Below are positions 43,918-52,144 of a stretch of DNA of 64,000 nt, one piece after another. The notes under the pieces are model-generated. The model had not been told where the DNA came from and searched no databases. It saw only the letters and a list, made by a program, of their open reading frames with translations. The translations under genes and the position numbers were made by a program. Source of the stretch: Bacteroidota bacterium (GTDB lineage Bacteria; Bacteroidota; Bacteroidia; Bacteroidales; FEN-979); assembly GCA_026391355.1 (NCBI GenBank), contig JAPLDH010000050.1, forward strand, positions 32,005 to 96,004, in the 5' to 3' direction. Position 1 is the stretch's first letter, and each line of letters opens with the position of its first letter.

Positions 43918-46539
43918 ATGAAAGGGAAATTTCTATTATTACTGCTTTTTAGCGTCGTTATTCTAGTTCCAGTAAAAGCACAGGTTTCACTGGGAGGTGA
44001 AACGACCATCGATTACTCCCAACCGAAAGAATATACCATTGGAGGTATTACTGTCTCCGGGGTGAAGTACCTCGATAATAATGTTCTGATCATGTTGTCG
44101 GGATTGACGGTTGGCGATAAAATGAAAATCCCCGGCGACAAGATCGCCGACGCTGTGAAAAAATTATGGGACCAGGGATTGTTTGAGGATGTTCAGATCT
44201 CGGTGTCAAAAATCCAGGAAAAAATCATCTTTCTGGATATTTCCCTAAAGGAAAGACCACGCTTGTCAAAATTTTCCTTTACCGGGCTTAATAAATCAGA
44301 CGCAGATAATATAAGGGAAAAAATTAAACTCGTATCGGGCGATTATGTGACCGATAACCTCCTGATGAAAACTAAGGAGATCATCCGGAAATATTTCACT
44401 GATAAAGGATTTCTGAATGCCGAAATAAACATCATTCAGAAAAAAGATTCTGCAACCGCAAACCAAGAATCATTGATCCTTGATATCAAAAAGAATGGCC
44501 GGGTAAGGATTATGAACATTACCATTCATGGGAATAAGGATGCAACAGTAGAACAACTGAAAGGAGCATTCAAAAAGACAAAGGAAAAAGGCTTGTTTAA
44601 TCCGCTTGATGACATTGATAAACTTATCTATGCTTCGGTATCGGCAGTGTTTCATATGGATTTCCTTGCCATTGGCCATGAAATTGAAAAAGAGATTTAC
44701 GATAATGTCAGGTTCAGGATCTTTAAATCTTCCAAATTTATCCCGGAAGATTACAACGAGGATAAGGTTAATCTCATCAATAAATATAATTCGCTGGGTT
44801 ACAGGGATGCACGAATCCTGAAGGATTCCATTTCGAAGAATGAAGATAATACGATCAATGTTGATATTTGGGTCGAAGAAGGACCAAAGTACTATTTCAG
44901 AAAAATTACCTGGGTTGGTAATACCAAGTACACTGATGCATTCCTGAACAGGATATTACATATTAACCGTGGTGAAGTTTATAACCAGGAGCAACTGGAA
45001 ACTGCCTTAACATACAATCCAAACAGTTCCGATATCACCTCATTATACATGGATGATGGTTATTTGTTTTTCGGTGTTGAACCGGTTGAGGTGAAGGTCG
45101 AACATGATTCCATTGATATTGAGATCAGAATGCATGAGGGTAAACAGGCAACAGTTAACAAAGTAACCATAACCGGGAATACAAAAACCAATGACCATGT
45201 TGCTTTACGTGAAGTTTCTACCCGTCCGGGACAATTGTTCAGCCGCGATAAACTGATCCGTTCCCAGCGCCAACTTTCACAACTGAGGTATTTCGATGCC
45301 GAGAAACTTTTACCGGAGGTCAATCCAAATCCGGAGGACGGGACTGTGGACATCAATTATAAGGTTGAAGAAACGTCAGCCGACCAGGTTGAGCTTTCCG
45401 GAGGATGGGGTTATGGAACGATTATAGGTACCCTTGGATTATCCTTTAATAACTTCTCCTTACGGAATTTCTTCCATTTGAAAGCATGGAGGCCAATCCC
45501 TTCTGGCGATGGTCAAAAGCTCAGCGTAAGGTTTCAAACCAATGGACCCACCTATCTCAGTGAGAATTTCTCCTTTACAGAACCTTGGGTTGGAGGGAAA
45601 AAACCGCTTGCCCTGAGTCTTTCTTATGTTCATTCACGATATACGAACGGGCTTTCAAAAAGTGATACCAGCTATGGATATTTCAAAATAGATGGAGTAT
45701 CGGTGGGATTGGGATCACAGCTCCAATGGCCGGATGACTATTTTACCCTTTATCAGAGCATCAATTACCAGCGGTATAACACGCATAAATACACCCAGAT
45801 CTTTTCCTTCGGGAGTGGCAATGGGATTTATAACTCCATCAGCTATAACATTATTCTGGGACGGAGTTCCATCGATGCACCCATCTATCCCAAAATGGGG
45901 TCCACCATGTCACTCAGCCTTGAGTTGACCCCTCCTTATTCAATGTTCAATGGCCATGTCGATTATTCCACCATGTCAGTCCAGAGAAAATATGAATGGG
46001 TTGAGTTTTACAAATGGAAGTTCAAGGGGGCTTGGTACATCAACCTTGTTGACAAGCTTGTACTGTCACCCAGGGTACAGTTTGCCGTGTTGGGAGACTA
46101 TAACTCCAGTCTGGGTATAACACCGTTTCAACGGTTCTACCTTGGCGGTGACGGGCTTACCGGTTATAATAACATGGATGGAAGGGAACTGATCGGAATG
46201 AGGGGATATTCCAATAATTCGCTTACTCCCTTATATCCGAACAGTGTAGGAGGAACCACTTATGCTAAATATACTTTTGAACTCCGGTATCCGGTTTCTT
46301 TGAACCCCAGCGCTACAATATACGGATTGACATTTCTTGAAGCCGGCAATGACTGGCTGTATTGGAAGAATGTAAATCCTTTTGATGTTTACAGGTCAGT
46401 CGGTGTGGGTATCCGTGTATTTCTCCCCATGTTTGGCTTATTGGGACTTGATTGGGGATATGGACTGGATCCTGTGCCAAACTCACCGGGTTCAAATGGC
46501 GGACAGTTCCATTTTTCGATAAATTCATCGATCGATTAA
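43918..46539 (+). CDS. bamA: Outer-membrane protein assembly factor BamA
   Basis: Of 873 residues, within the normal range. Signal peptide to about residue 21 (VPVKAQ). About five POTRA domains follow (residues 35-470): ITVSGVKYLDNNVLIMLSG, LSKFSFTGLNKSDADNI, VRIMNITIHGNKDATVEQL, and VTITGNTKTNDHVALRE. The barrel starts near VELSGGWGYGTIIGTLG and has the conserved RGY-type loop in GMRGYSNN. It inserts beta-barrel proteins in the outer membrane. Directly downstream are two Skp-like chaperone genes, a common arrangement. It would serve the many barrel proteins encoded in this window. Confidence 0.96.
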   Translation: MKGKFLLLLLFSVVILVPVKAQVSLGGETTIDYSQPKEYTIGGITVSGVKYLDNNVLIMLSGLTVGDKMKIPGDKIADAVKKLWDQGLFEDVQISVSKIQEKIIFLDISLKERPRLSKFSFTGLNKSDADNIREKIKLVSGDYVTDNLLMKTKEIIRKYFTDKGFLNAEINIIQKKDSATANQESLILDIKKNGRVRIMNITIHGNKDATVEQLKGAFKKTKEKGLFNPLDDIDKLIYASVSAVFHMDFLAIGHEIEKEIYDNVRFRIFKSSKFIPEDYNEDKVNLINKYNSLGYRDARILKDSISKNEDNTINVDIWVEEGPKYYFRKITWVGNTKYTDAFLNRILHINRGEVYNQEQLETALTYNPNSSDITSLYMDDGYLFFGVEPVEVKVEHDSIDIEIRMHEGKQATVNKVTITGNTKTNDHVALREVSTRPGQLFSRDKLIRSQRQLSQLRYFDAEKLLPEVNPNPEDGTVDINYKVEETSADQVELSGGWGYGTIIGTLGLSFNNFSLRNFFHLKAWRPIPSGDGQKLSVRFQTNGPTYLSENFSFTEPWVGGKKPLALSLSYVHSRYTNGLSKSDTSYGYFKIDGVSVGLGSQLQWPDDYFTLYQSINYQRYNTHKYTQIFSFGSGNGIYNSISYNIILGRSSIDAPIYPKMGSTMSLSLELTPPYSMFNGHVDYSTMSVQRKYEWVEFYKWKFKGAWYINLVDKLVLSPRVQFAVLGDYNSSLGITPFQRFYLGGDGLTGYNNMDGRELIGMRGYSNNSLTPLYPNSVGGTTYAKYTFELRYPVSLNPSATIYGLTFLEAGNDWLYWKNVNPFDVYRSVGVGIRVFLPMFGLLGLDWGYGLDPVPNSPGSNGGQFHFSINSSID

Positions 46540-46609
46540 AAAGAATGGTTGAGACTGTGAGAAAGAAATAATGGATAAGAAATGTTTATAAATCAAAAGA
46601 AAATTTATC

Positions 46610-46616
46610 AGGAGGA
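46610..46616 (+). promoter_or_regulatory. Strong Shine-Dalgarno sequence before the first ompH
   Basis: AGGAGGA, six bases before the ATG at 46623. It stands out because most genes in this window lack a recognisable Shine-Dalgarno, as is usual for Bacteroidota. Confidence 0.7.
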
Positions 46617-46622
46617 GATAGA

Positions 46623-47291
46623 ATGAAAAAATTATTATTCACTGCAATTGTTTTCTTATTTATGGGTTTCGCAGTTCATGCACAGAAATTTGCTTATGTG
46701 GATTCACAATATATTCTGGATAACCTGCCTGAATTTACAGAAGCCCAGGCACAACTGGATGAACTTTCGAATCAATGGCAAAAAGAGGTCGAAGCCAAGT
46801 TTGCAGAGGTCGATAAGATGTATAAAGATTATCAGACACAGGCCGTCCTTCTTCCGGAAGATATGAAAAAGAAGAAGGAACAGGAGATTGTTGATAAGGA
46901 AAAAGAAGCCAAGAACCTCCAGAAAAAGCGCTTTGGAGTTGATGGAGATCTTTTCAAGAAACGCCAGGAACTGGTAAAACCGATTCAGGAAAAAGTGTAT
47001 AATGCCATACAGGAACTTGCAACAAGTAATAGTTATATGATCATTTTTGATAAATCGGGAAGCCTGACTATTCTTTTTGCAAACCCCAAATATGATATAA
47101 GCGATGAGGTACTGGATAACCTGGGCGCTACCATGGGCGGACGCAAGGGCAAATCCCAGGCAGGTGATAAAAACCAGGGTAATCAACCCAAATCGAATAC
47201 TTCCGAACAACCAAAGAATTTCAATGATCAGAAAAATAATCCACCGGAACAAAAAAATATCAACCCGGAATTCAGAACCCCAAAGAAGTAA
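46623..47291 (+). CDS. OmpH/Skp-family periplasmic chaperone with polar tail
   Basis: Of 222 residues. The signal peptide ends at VHAQ. The Skp domain follows: FAYVDSQYILDNLPEF, a long charged coiled coil (about residues 40-120) and IFDKSGSLTILFANPKYDIS. The last 50 residues are rich in Asn, Gln, Lys and Pro (for example DKNQGNQPKSNTSEQPKN), a low-complexity tail absent from the second copy. Skp trimers hold unfolded barrel proteins on their way to BamA. A strong Shine-Dalgarno suggests high expression. It lies 83 bases after bamA on the same strand. Confidence 0.9.
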   Translation: MKKLLFTAIVFLFMGFAVHAQKFAYVDSQYILDNLPEFTEAQAQLDELSNQWQKEVEAKFAEVDKMYKDYQTQAVLLPEDMKKKKEQEIVDKEKEAKNLQKKRFGVDGDLFKKRQELVKPIQEKVYNAIQELATSNSYMIIFDKSGSLTILFANPKYDISDEVLDNLGATMGGRKGKSQAGDKNQGNQPKSNTSEQPKNFNDQKNNPPEQKNINPEFRTPKK

Positions 47292-47308
47292 CATATTTAT
47301 TAAAGAAT

Positions 47309-47337
47309 TTTGAATTTGAGAAAAAAGTCTAATTTTG
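47309..47337 (+). promoter_or_regulatory. Promoter of the second ompH gene
   Basis: TTTG at 47309-47312 and TAATTTTG at 47330-47337, spaced by 17 bases. The -7 element is exact; the spacer is slightly short. It leaves a leader of about 35 bases before the ATG at 47377. Confidence 0.55.
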
Positions 47338-47376
47338 CACTTTTAAAATGAAGTATTAACCCATTATCAGACAAAA

Positions 47377-47898
47377 ATGAGAAATATTGTAAAAACCTTA
47401 GCTGTAGTAATTATTCTGGTTGGTTTATCATCTGTATCCAATGCGCAATCTGCACAGAAGATTGGGTACGTCGATTTTAATACATTGATTGCAGCCATGC
47501 CTGGTGTTGACTCCGTGAAAATCAAACTCCAGGTTTATCAGAAAACCCTTTCCGACCAACTGGATGCTATGCAAGCTGAATTCGAGAACAAATATCTCGA
47601 TTACCAGAATCAGTCGGCTTCCATGACAGATCTGATCAAACAGACCAAAGAAAAAGAACTCCAGGATCTTCAGAGCCGTATCGATGGTTTTAAAAGCAAA
47701 GCCCAGCAGGATCTCCAGGCAAAACAGCAGGAGTTGCTTAAACCCATTATCGACAAAGCCAAAGCTGCAGTTCGTGAAGTTGCAAAGGAAAATAAATTCA
47801 GCTATATTCTGAATTCCATTGAAGATGTGGTTTTATACACCGAACCGGCAGATGATGTCATGCCACTTGTAAAAAAGAAACTGGGAATTGATAAATAA
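47377..47898 (+). CDS. OmpH/Skp-family periplasmic chaperone
   Basis: Of 173 residues. Signal peptide ends near NAQS; then IGYVDFNTLIAAMPG, a coiled-coil region (about residues 45-130, LDAMQAEFENKYLDYQNQ and similar) and a C-terminal FSYILNSIEDVVLYTEPADD strand. It is the standard-length Bacteroidota Skp homologue. Together with the previous gene it forms a tandem pair downstream of bamA, and probably has its own promoter. The stop is followed by an inverted repeat and then a terminator. Confidence 0.92.
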   Translation: MRNIVKTLAVVIILVGLSSVSNAQSAQKIGYVDFNTLIAAMPGVDSVKIKLQVYQKTLSDQLDAMQAEFENKYLDYQNQSASMTDLIKQTKEKELQDLQSRIDGFKSKAQQDLQAKQQELLKPIIDKAKAAVREVAKENKFSYILNSIEDVVLYTEPADDVMPLVKKKLGIDK

Positions 47899-47901
47899 GA
47901 A

Positions 47902-47984
47902 AAACCTTCCAGGTTTGAATTTATCAAATTTCTCCAATTTTATCAAATTGTAAATGTGTTTATTAATAAAAACCTGGAAGGTTT
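47902..47984. repeat. Inverted repeat AAACCTTCCAGGTTT
   Basis: AAACCTTCCAGGTTT at 47902-47916 recurs as its exact reverse complement at 47970-47984, 53 bases apart. Each arm is also itself a hairpin (AAACCT / AGGTTT around three bases). The AT-rich interior contains TTATCAAATT twice. It may be a small interspersed element. Confidence 0.75.
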
Positions 47985-47994
47985 GATTATAAAG

Positions 47995-48024
47995 AGGCTG
48001 TCCCAAAAGGATAGCCTTTTTTTT
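47995..48024 (+). terminator. Rho-independent terminator after the ompH pair
   Basis: AGGCTGTCC (47995-48003) pairs with GGATAGCCT (48009-48017) with one G-T pair, around a CAAAA loop, followed by a T-run of seven. Confidence 0.85.
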
Positions 48025-48232
48025 CTCCCCTCTTATGTAAAAGTACGTGGCGAAAACCGTAAAACTGTGTTACGGAATTTCCTGAATTACGTATTTATCC
48101 AAAGCAAAATGATCCTGTAATAAGAGGTTTAAAACACTTCTGAAATCAGGCATTTTAGCTCTTGTCTTATCCTCAGTCAGGGGTACCTTTACATCATGAA
48201 AAACAAGTAAAAACAATTTAAAAATTAAGGCC
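48025..48232. other. Gap upstream of the secreted hypothetical gene
   Basis: With the preceding repeat and terminator this makes a 334-base interval without a gene. Beyond those two elements I see only a weak promoter-like TACCTTTA at 48184-48191, about 42 bases before the next ATG. Confidence 0.4.
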
Positions 48233-48661
48233 ATGAAAACGACAAAAATTTTCTCAGCATTGAGCATTGCAATGATTGTCTTCGGATTATCCGCATTTGC
48301 CACAAAACCATCCTCTGAAAATACCAGGGAACGTGGACTGATCAGGTACCAGGTAAACATTAATATACCGGCGAACCTGTCGGTTTCCAATTTACAGCTA
48401 TTGGTTATGGTGAAGGATGGAAGTAACCGTTTGGTTGCTCCTCCCCAACCATTTCACTTTGGAACACTATCCTATACTTTTACCGAAAAGGTTCGGGTGG
48501 TGGGTCCTGTGAACGATACCCGGATAGCAATGCTGGTTCTTTCAAACGCCGGTGGGCGTGCTATCCTCCTTTACAATAACACAGATACAAAATCCGGAGC
48601 ATTTGAACCGGATCATCTCTATCGGTTCCTGATTTTTCCGGAGATAGGAGATAATTATTAA
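48233..48661 (+). CDS. Secreted protein of unknown function
   Basis: Of 142 residues. A clear signal peptide (MKTTKIFSALSIAMIVFGLS, cleaved near AFATK) is followed by a predicted all-beta domain: RYQVNINIPANLSVSNLQLL, then FGTLSYTFTEKVRVV and RIAMLVLSNAGGRAILLYN. The spacing of hydrophobic residues suggests a single Ig-like or jelly-roll sandwich. No lipobox, no cysteine in the mature part, no sorting domain. I recognise no family. Single gene flanked by terminators on both sides. Confidence 0.7.
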   Translation: MKTTKIFSALSIAMIVFGLSAFATKPSSENTRERGLIRYQVNINIPANLSVSNLQLLVMVKDGSNRLVAPPQPFHFGTLSYTFTEKVRVVGPVNDTRIAMLVLSNAGGRAILLYNNTDTKSGAFEPDHLYRFLIFPEIGDNY

Positions 48662-48673
48662 AAAGAAATTTCA

Positions 48674-48709
48674 GAAAAAAAAAGCCGGGTGAAAATCCGG
48701 CTTTTTTTT
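48674..48709. terminator. Bidirectional rho-independent terminator
   Basis: AAAGCCGG (48681-48688) pairs with CCGGCTTT (48697-48704) around an 8-base loop, with A-run on the left and T-run on the right, so it can stop transcripts from both sides: the secreted hypothetical gene and the leftward carbonic anhydrase gene, whose stop codon it overlaps. Confidence 0.85.
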
Positions 48710-49241
48710 ATCCCCCGGAGGGTGGATTTTCATCATACCAACCCGCATACATATTGTAATTGCGGGAAATCCGGTTTACCTGGTTTTCTAACAGCTCCTT
48801 GTCGATTTCACGGATTATTTTTGCCGGAACACCTGCCCAGATCGTTCCTGATTCAACGATGGTTCCTTCTGTAACAACTGCACCCGCGGCAATGATTGAG
48901 TTGCTGTTGATGACGGCCCCATCCATTATAATAGCGCCCATCCCGATAAGAACATTATTGTGGATCGTGCACCCATGGACGATTGCACGATGAGCAATGG
49001 AGACGTTGTCACCGATATTCACCGGGAACTTCTGGTAGGTACAATGTATGATAGCTCCGTCCTGGATGTTGACATTGTTCCCGATCCTGATGTAGTGCAC
49101 ATCCCCGCGAACCACGGCATTAAACCAGATACTGCAATCGTTTCCGATCACAACATCGCCTGTAATGGTCGCATTATCGGCCAGAAAACAGTTTTCTCCA
49201 AAAACAGGCAGAACTCCTTTGACTGATTTTATCAATGCCAT
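48708..49241 (-). CDS. Gamma-class carbonic anhydrase family protein
   Basis: Of 177 residues forming a left-handed beta helix of hexapeptide repeats (residues about 15-140, for example NATITGDVVIGNDCSIW). The three zinc histidines are in the expected positions: His66, His84 and His89. The motif FNAVVRGDVHYIRIGNNVNIQ (cut) is typical. It may hydrate CO2 or act as an acyltransferase-like protein; many homologues are untested. The C-terminal tail ENPPSGG overlaps the terminator hairpin. Third gene of an odhB-nadB set with three bases to nadB. Confidence 0.88.
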   Translation of the reverse strand: MALIKSVKGVLPVFGENCFLADNATITGDVVIGNDCSIWFNAVVRGDVHYIRIGNNVNIQDGAIIHCTYQKFPVNIGDNVSIAHRAIVHGCTIHNNVLIGMGAIIMDGAVINSNSIIAAGAVVTEGTIVESGTIWAGVPAKIIREIDKELLENQVNRISRNYNMYAGWYDENPPSGG

Positions 49242-49244
49242 AAA

Positions 49245-50819
49245 TTACTTTCTTTCAGAACTTCTGGGATAATCCAATGAGAAATGCAATCCCCGGCTCT
49301 CTTTACGGTTCATCGCCATTTTGATAATGAGATATCCCACATTTATAAGATTGCGCAGTTCACAGATCCGGGGAGTCAGGATGGATTTATCATATAAGTC
49401 CTCCGTTTCATTGTAAAGGATTTCCAGACGGTCGAAGGCTCGTTTTAACCTGAGGTTGGATCGAACGATTCCGACATAGCTCGACATGATGGATTGAAGT
49501 TCTTTCATCGACTGTGTTACCAGGATCATCTCCTCATTCAAAACCATCCCTTCTGCATTCCAATCGGGTATTTTAAAATTAAAATCTACAGATTTTATGC
49601 GGTTGATAACATCCTGTGCAGCACGGTGTGAAAAGACGAGCGATTCGAGAAGTGAGTTGGAGGCAAGCCGGTTTGCTCCGTGAAGACCGGTACTGGAACA
49701 TTCCCCGGAAGCATATAGATTTGCAATGGAACTTCTTCCAAATTCATCGACTTTTATTCCTCCACAGATATAATGTGCAGCAGGAACAACAGGGATCATA
49801 TCCCTTGTGATATCAATTCCAACGCTGAGGCATTTTGCATAAATGGTAGGAAAATGATGTATGATCTCATTCTTTTTCAGATGATGGCAATCAAGACAAA
49901 CATAATCATCACCTGTAAGCTTCATCTCATTGTCGATCGCTCTTGCGACAATATCACGTGGCGCAAGTGAAAGCCGGGCATCATATTTCTGCATGAATTC
50001 CCTGCCATCGATATTTTTCAGAATGGCGCCGAATCCACGGAGGGCTTCCGTGATAAGAAAAGCCGGTCGTTCGTTGGGGTTATACAATGCTGTCGGATGA
50101 AACTGAATAAACTCCATGTTTTCAATGACCCCCTTTGCCCGGTAAACCATGGCAACTCCATCTCCTGTTGCAATTGGGGGATTTGTCGTCACATTGTAAA
50201 CATTCCCGGCGCCACCCGTAGCGATCAGTGTAAATTTGGAAAGTATTGTATCAACCAGGTAGGTTCGTGGGTTAAGAACATACACCCCGTAACACTCAAT
50301 ATTAATTGTCCGGCGGTTCACTTCTATCCCCAGGTGATGCTGGGTTATCAGATCAATCGCAAAAAAATCTTCAAGTACTTCGATATTGGGATGCTTGTGT
50401 ACCTGGTCCAGAAGTGTATTCTCAATTTCCAGCCCTGTACTGTCCTTATGATGCAGAACGCGATATTCTGAATGACCTCCTTCCTTAGCCAGGTCATAAC
50501 GACCGGACTTGGTTTTGTCAAATTTTGCTCCCCATTTGATCAGTTCCTTGATCCGTTCTGTGGATTCAGTAATGGTGATCCTGACAATATTTTCGTCGCA
50601 GAGGCTGTCGCCTGCAATGATCGTATCCTGGATATGCTTTTCGAAGGAATCGGGCGTGTACATTACAGCAGCGATACCTCCCTGTGCATAACTGGTAGCG
50701 GTATCTTCCATTTTAGACTTGGTAACGATACAAACCTTTCCGTGTTTTGCTACCTTCAGGGCATAGGTTAAACCTGCAATACCGGACCCGATAACCAGAA
50801 AATCAACGTACTTTCGCAT
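49245..50819 (-). CDS. nadB: L-aspartate oxidase
   Basis: Of 524 residues. FAD-binding GSGIAGL at residues 11-17, TATSYAQGGIAAV, HSEYRVLHHKDSTG, GDGVAMVYRAKG, EFIQFHPTALY, and the substrate-site block ASGECSSTGLHGANRLASNSLLE (cut) are all standard for NadB. It oxidises L-aspartate to iminoaspartate, the first step of NAD synthesis; NadA and NadC are not in the window, but nadK is. Located 2 bases after odhB and 3 before the carbonic anhydrase gene, so translationally close. The enzyme family includes succinate dehydrogenase flavoprotein, but length and neighbours favour NadB. Confidence 0.95.
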   Translation of the reverse strand: MRKYVDFLVIGSGIAGLTYALKVAKHGKVCIVTKSKMEDTATSYAQGGIAAVMYTPDSFEKHIQDTIIAGDSLCDENIVRITITESTERIKELIKWGAKFDKTKSGRYDLAKEGGHSEYRVLHHKDSTGLEIENTLLDQVHKHPNIEVLEDFFAIDLITQHHLGIEVNRRTINIECYGVYVLNPRTYLVDTILSKFTLIATGGAGNVYNVTTNPPIATGDGVAMVYRAKGVIENMEFIQFHPTALYNPNERPAFLITEALRGFGAILKNIDGREFMQKYDARLSLAPRDIVARAIDNEMKLTGDDYVCLDCHHLKKNEIIHHFPTIYAKCLSVGIDITRDMIPVVPAAHYICGGIKVDEFGRSSIANLYASGECSSTGLHGANRLASNSLLESLVFSHRAAQDVINRIKSVDFNFKIPDWNAEGMVLNEEMILVTQSMKELQSIMSSYVGIVRSNLRLKRAFDRLEILYNETEDLYDKSILTPRICELRNLINVGYLIIKMAMNRKESRGLHFSLDYPRSSERK

Positions 50820-50821
50820 AA

Positions 50822-52057
50822 CTATGTTTCAATGTCCAACAGCAATTGAACAGGATCACTTCCGCCTGTCAGCATCCTGACAGGATCTTCAATAAATTCC
50901 TTAATTTTCACCAGGAAACTGACTGACTCGCTTCCATCAACAACCCGGTGGTCGTATGATAATGCGAGGTACATCATAGGCCGTATTTCAACTTTGCCAT
51001 CCATTGCAACCGGTCGATCCATGATCTTGTGAAGCCCAAGAATAGCGCTTTGAGGAGGATTCAGGATCGGTGTAGACATCATCGAGCCAAAAACACCCCC
51101 ATTGGTAATGGTGAAGGTTCCGCCCTTCATATCATCCAAGGAGATCCGGCCTTCCCTCGCTTTGGCGGCCAACTCCCTGATCCTGATCTCAATCTCAGCA
51201 AGGCTCATCTTTTCAGCATTCCGGAGTACCGGTACAACCAGACCTTTGGGTGCACTTACAGCAATACCGATATCAACATACCTGGGAATGATCAGATCGG
51301 TTCCGTCAATCATAGAATTGACCTGGGGATAGCTTTGCAGCGCAGTAGTTACTGCTTTGGTAAAAAAGGAGGTAAATCCCAGGGTCACCCCGAATTTCAC
51401 CTTAAAAGTTTCATTATACCGGCTCCTGATCTCCTGGACTTTATGCATGTCGACTTCATTGAAGGTAGTCAGCAGGGCAGTCTGGTTTTTAACCGCAACC
51501 AATCTTTCTGAAAGCTTGAGACGTAACGGGGACATTTTTTTTCGCTCTGTTTCCCTCGAACCACCTGTTCCCCAGGATGTAACCGGTTCTTTTACTGCGG
51601 TAATTGAAGAAATGAAATTCTCAACATCTTTCCGCGTAACTCTTTTCCCGCTAAACCGGGCGGTTACTTCATCCTTGTTCAATTTTTTCTCATCAAGGAT
51701 TTTCTCCGCAAGGGGAGAAATGGTACTCTTTTTACGGGATTCCTGGGGGATATTTATTTTAGCCGAAACTGATTTTACCGGAGGAATATTTTTCTCTTTT
51801 CGACCCGGTTCAGCATTCCCTTTTACCTCTTCAACGGTTGCTATCACTGTTCCAACCTGCACTGTCTCGCCTTCGCTGATCAGGATCTTCAGTATTCCAT
51901 CTACAGGAGATGCCAATGGGAATGAGGCTTTATCGGAATCAATTTCCACGACTTCCTGATCTTTTTCAACAGTATCTCCATCATTTACGAGCCATTTTGC
52001 GATTTGAACCTGGGTTATCGATTCCCCCGGACTGGGTATTATTATCTCATTGGCCAT
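50822..52057 (-). CDS. odhB: 2-oxoglutarate dehydrogenase E2, dihydrolipoamide succinyltransferase
   Basis: Of 411 residues. N-terminal lipoyl domain with the lipoylated Lys43 in EIDSDKAS; a peripheral-subunit-binding domain around residues 115-150 ([18 protein letters not shown]); then the catalytic domain with the active-site SYDHRVVDG, His370 and Asp374. It transfers succinyl groups to CoA in the 2-oxoglutarate dehydrogenase complex. The ATG at 52057 gives the usual [13 protein letters not shown] start and is placed 18 bases after a promoter -7 element, which excludes the upstream TTG at 52114. Its E1 partner lies at 55912-58680, same strand, beyond two opposite-strand genes. Confidence 0.94.
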   Translation of the reverse strand: MANEIIIPSPGESITQVQIAKWLVNDGDTVEKDQEVVEIDSDKASFPLASPVDGILKILISEGETVQVGTVIATVEEVKGNAEPGRKEKNIPPVKSVSAKINIPQESRKKSTISPLAEKILDEKKLNKDEVTARFSGKRVTRKDVENFISSITAVKEPVTSWGTGGSRETERKKMSPLRLKLSERLVAVKNQTALLTTFNEVDMHKVQEIRSRYNETFKVKFGVTLGFTSFFTKAVTTALQSYPQVNSMIDGTDLIIPRYVDIGIAVSAPKGLVVPVLRNAEKMSLAEIEIRIRELAAKAREGRISLDDMKGGTFTITNGGVFGSMMSTPILNPPQSAILGLHKIMDRPVAMDGKVEIRPMMYLALSYDHRVVDGSESVSFLVKIKEFIEDPVRMLTGGSDPVQLLLDIET

Positions 52058-52075
52058 AATGGGATTATTTAACAG

Positions 52076-52083
52076 CAAAATTA
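52076..52083 (-). promoter_or_regulatory. Promoter -7 element of odhB-nadB
   Basis: Minus-strand TAATTTTG followed by C, 18 bases before the ATG. An exact TAnnTTTG match. Confidence 0.65.
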
Positions 52084-52127
52084 CAACTATTGAGCGAAGT
52101 ATTTGCGTTAGCAATGAAGGTTTATCT

Positions 52128-52135
52128 TATCTTTA
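52128..52135 (+). promoter_or_regulatory. Promoter-like -7 element of the restriction-modification gene
   Basis: TATCTTTA, one base from TAnnTTTG, is 9 bases before the first ATG (52145) and 24 before the second in-frame ATG (52160). It favours the second as start. Confidence 0.4.
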
Positions 52136-52144
52136 TAAATTCCA

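Noticed and set aside
46704..47294. Leu/Ile/Phe-rich antisense frame opposite the first ompH
   Set aside because: A Lys/Glu-rich coiled coil read backwards gives Leu/Phe-rich sequence. No start signals support it.
51357..51959. Open frame of 200 codons antisense to odhB
   Set aside because: Shadow of a strongly conserved gene; the translation is low in charged residues and has no family features.
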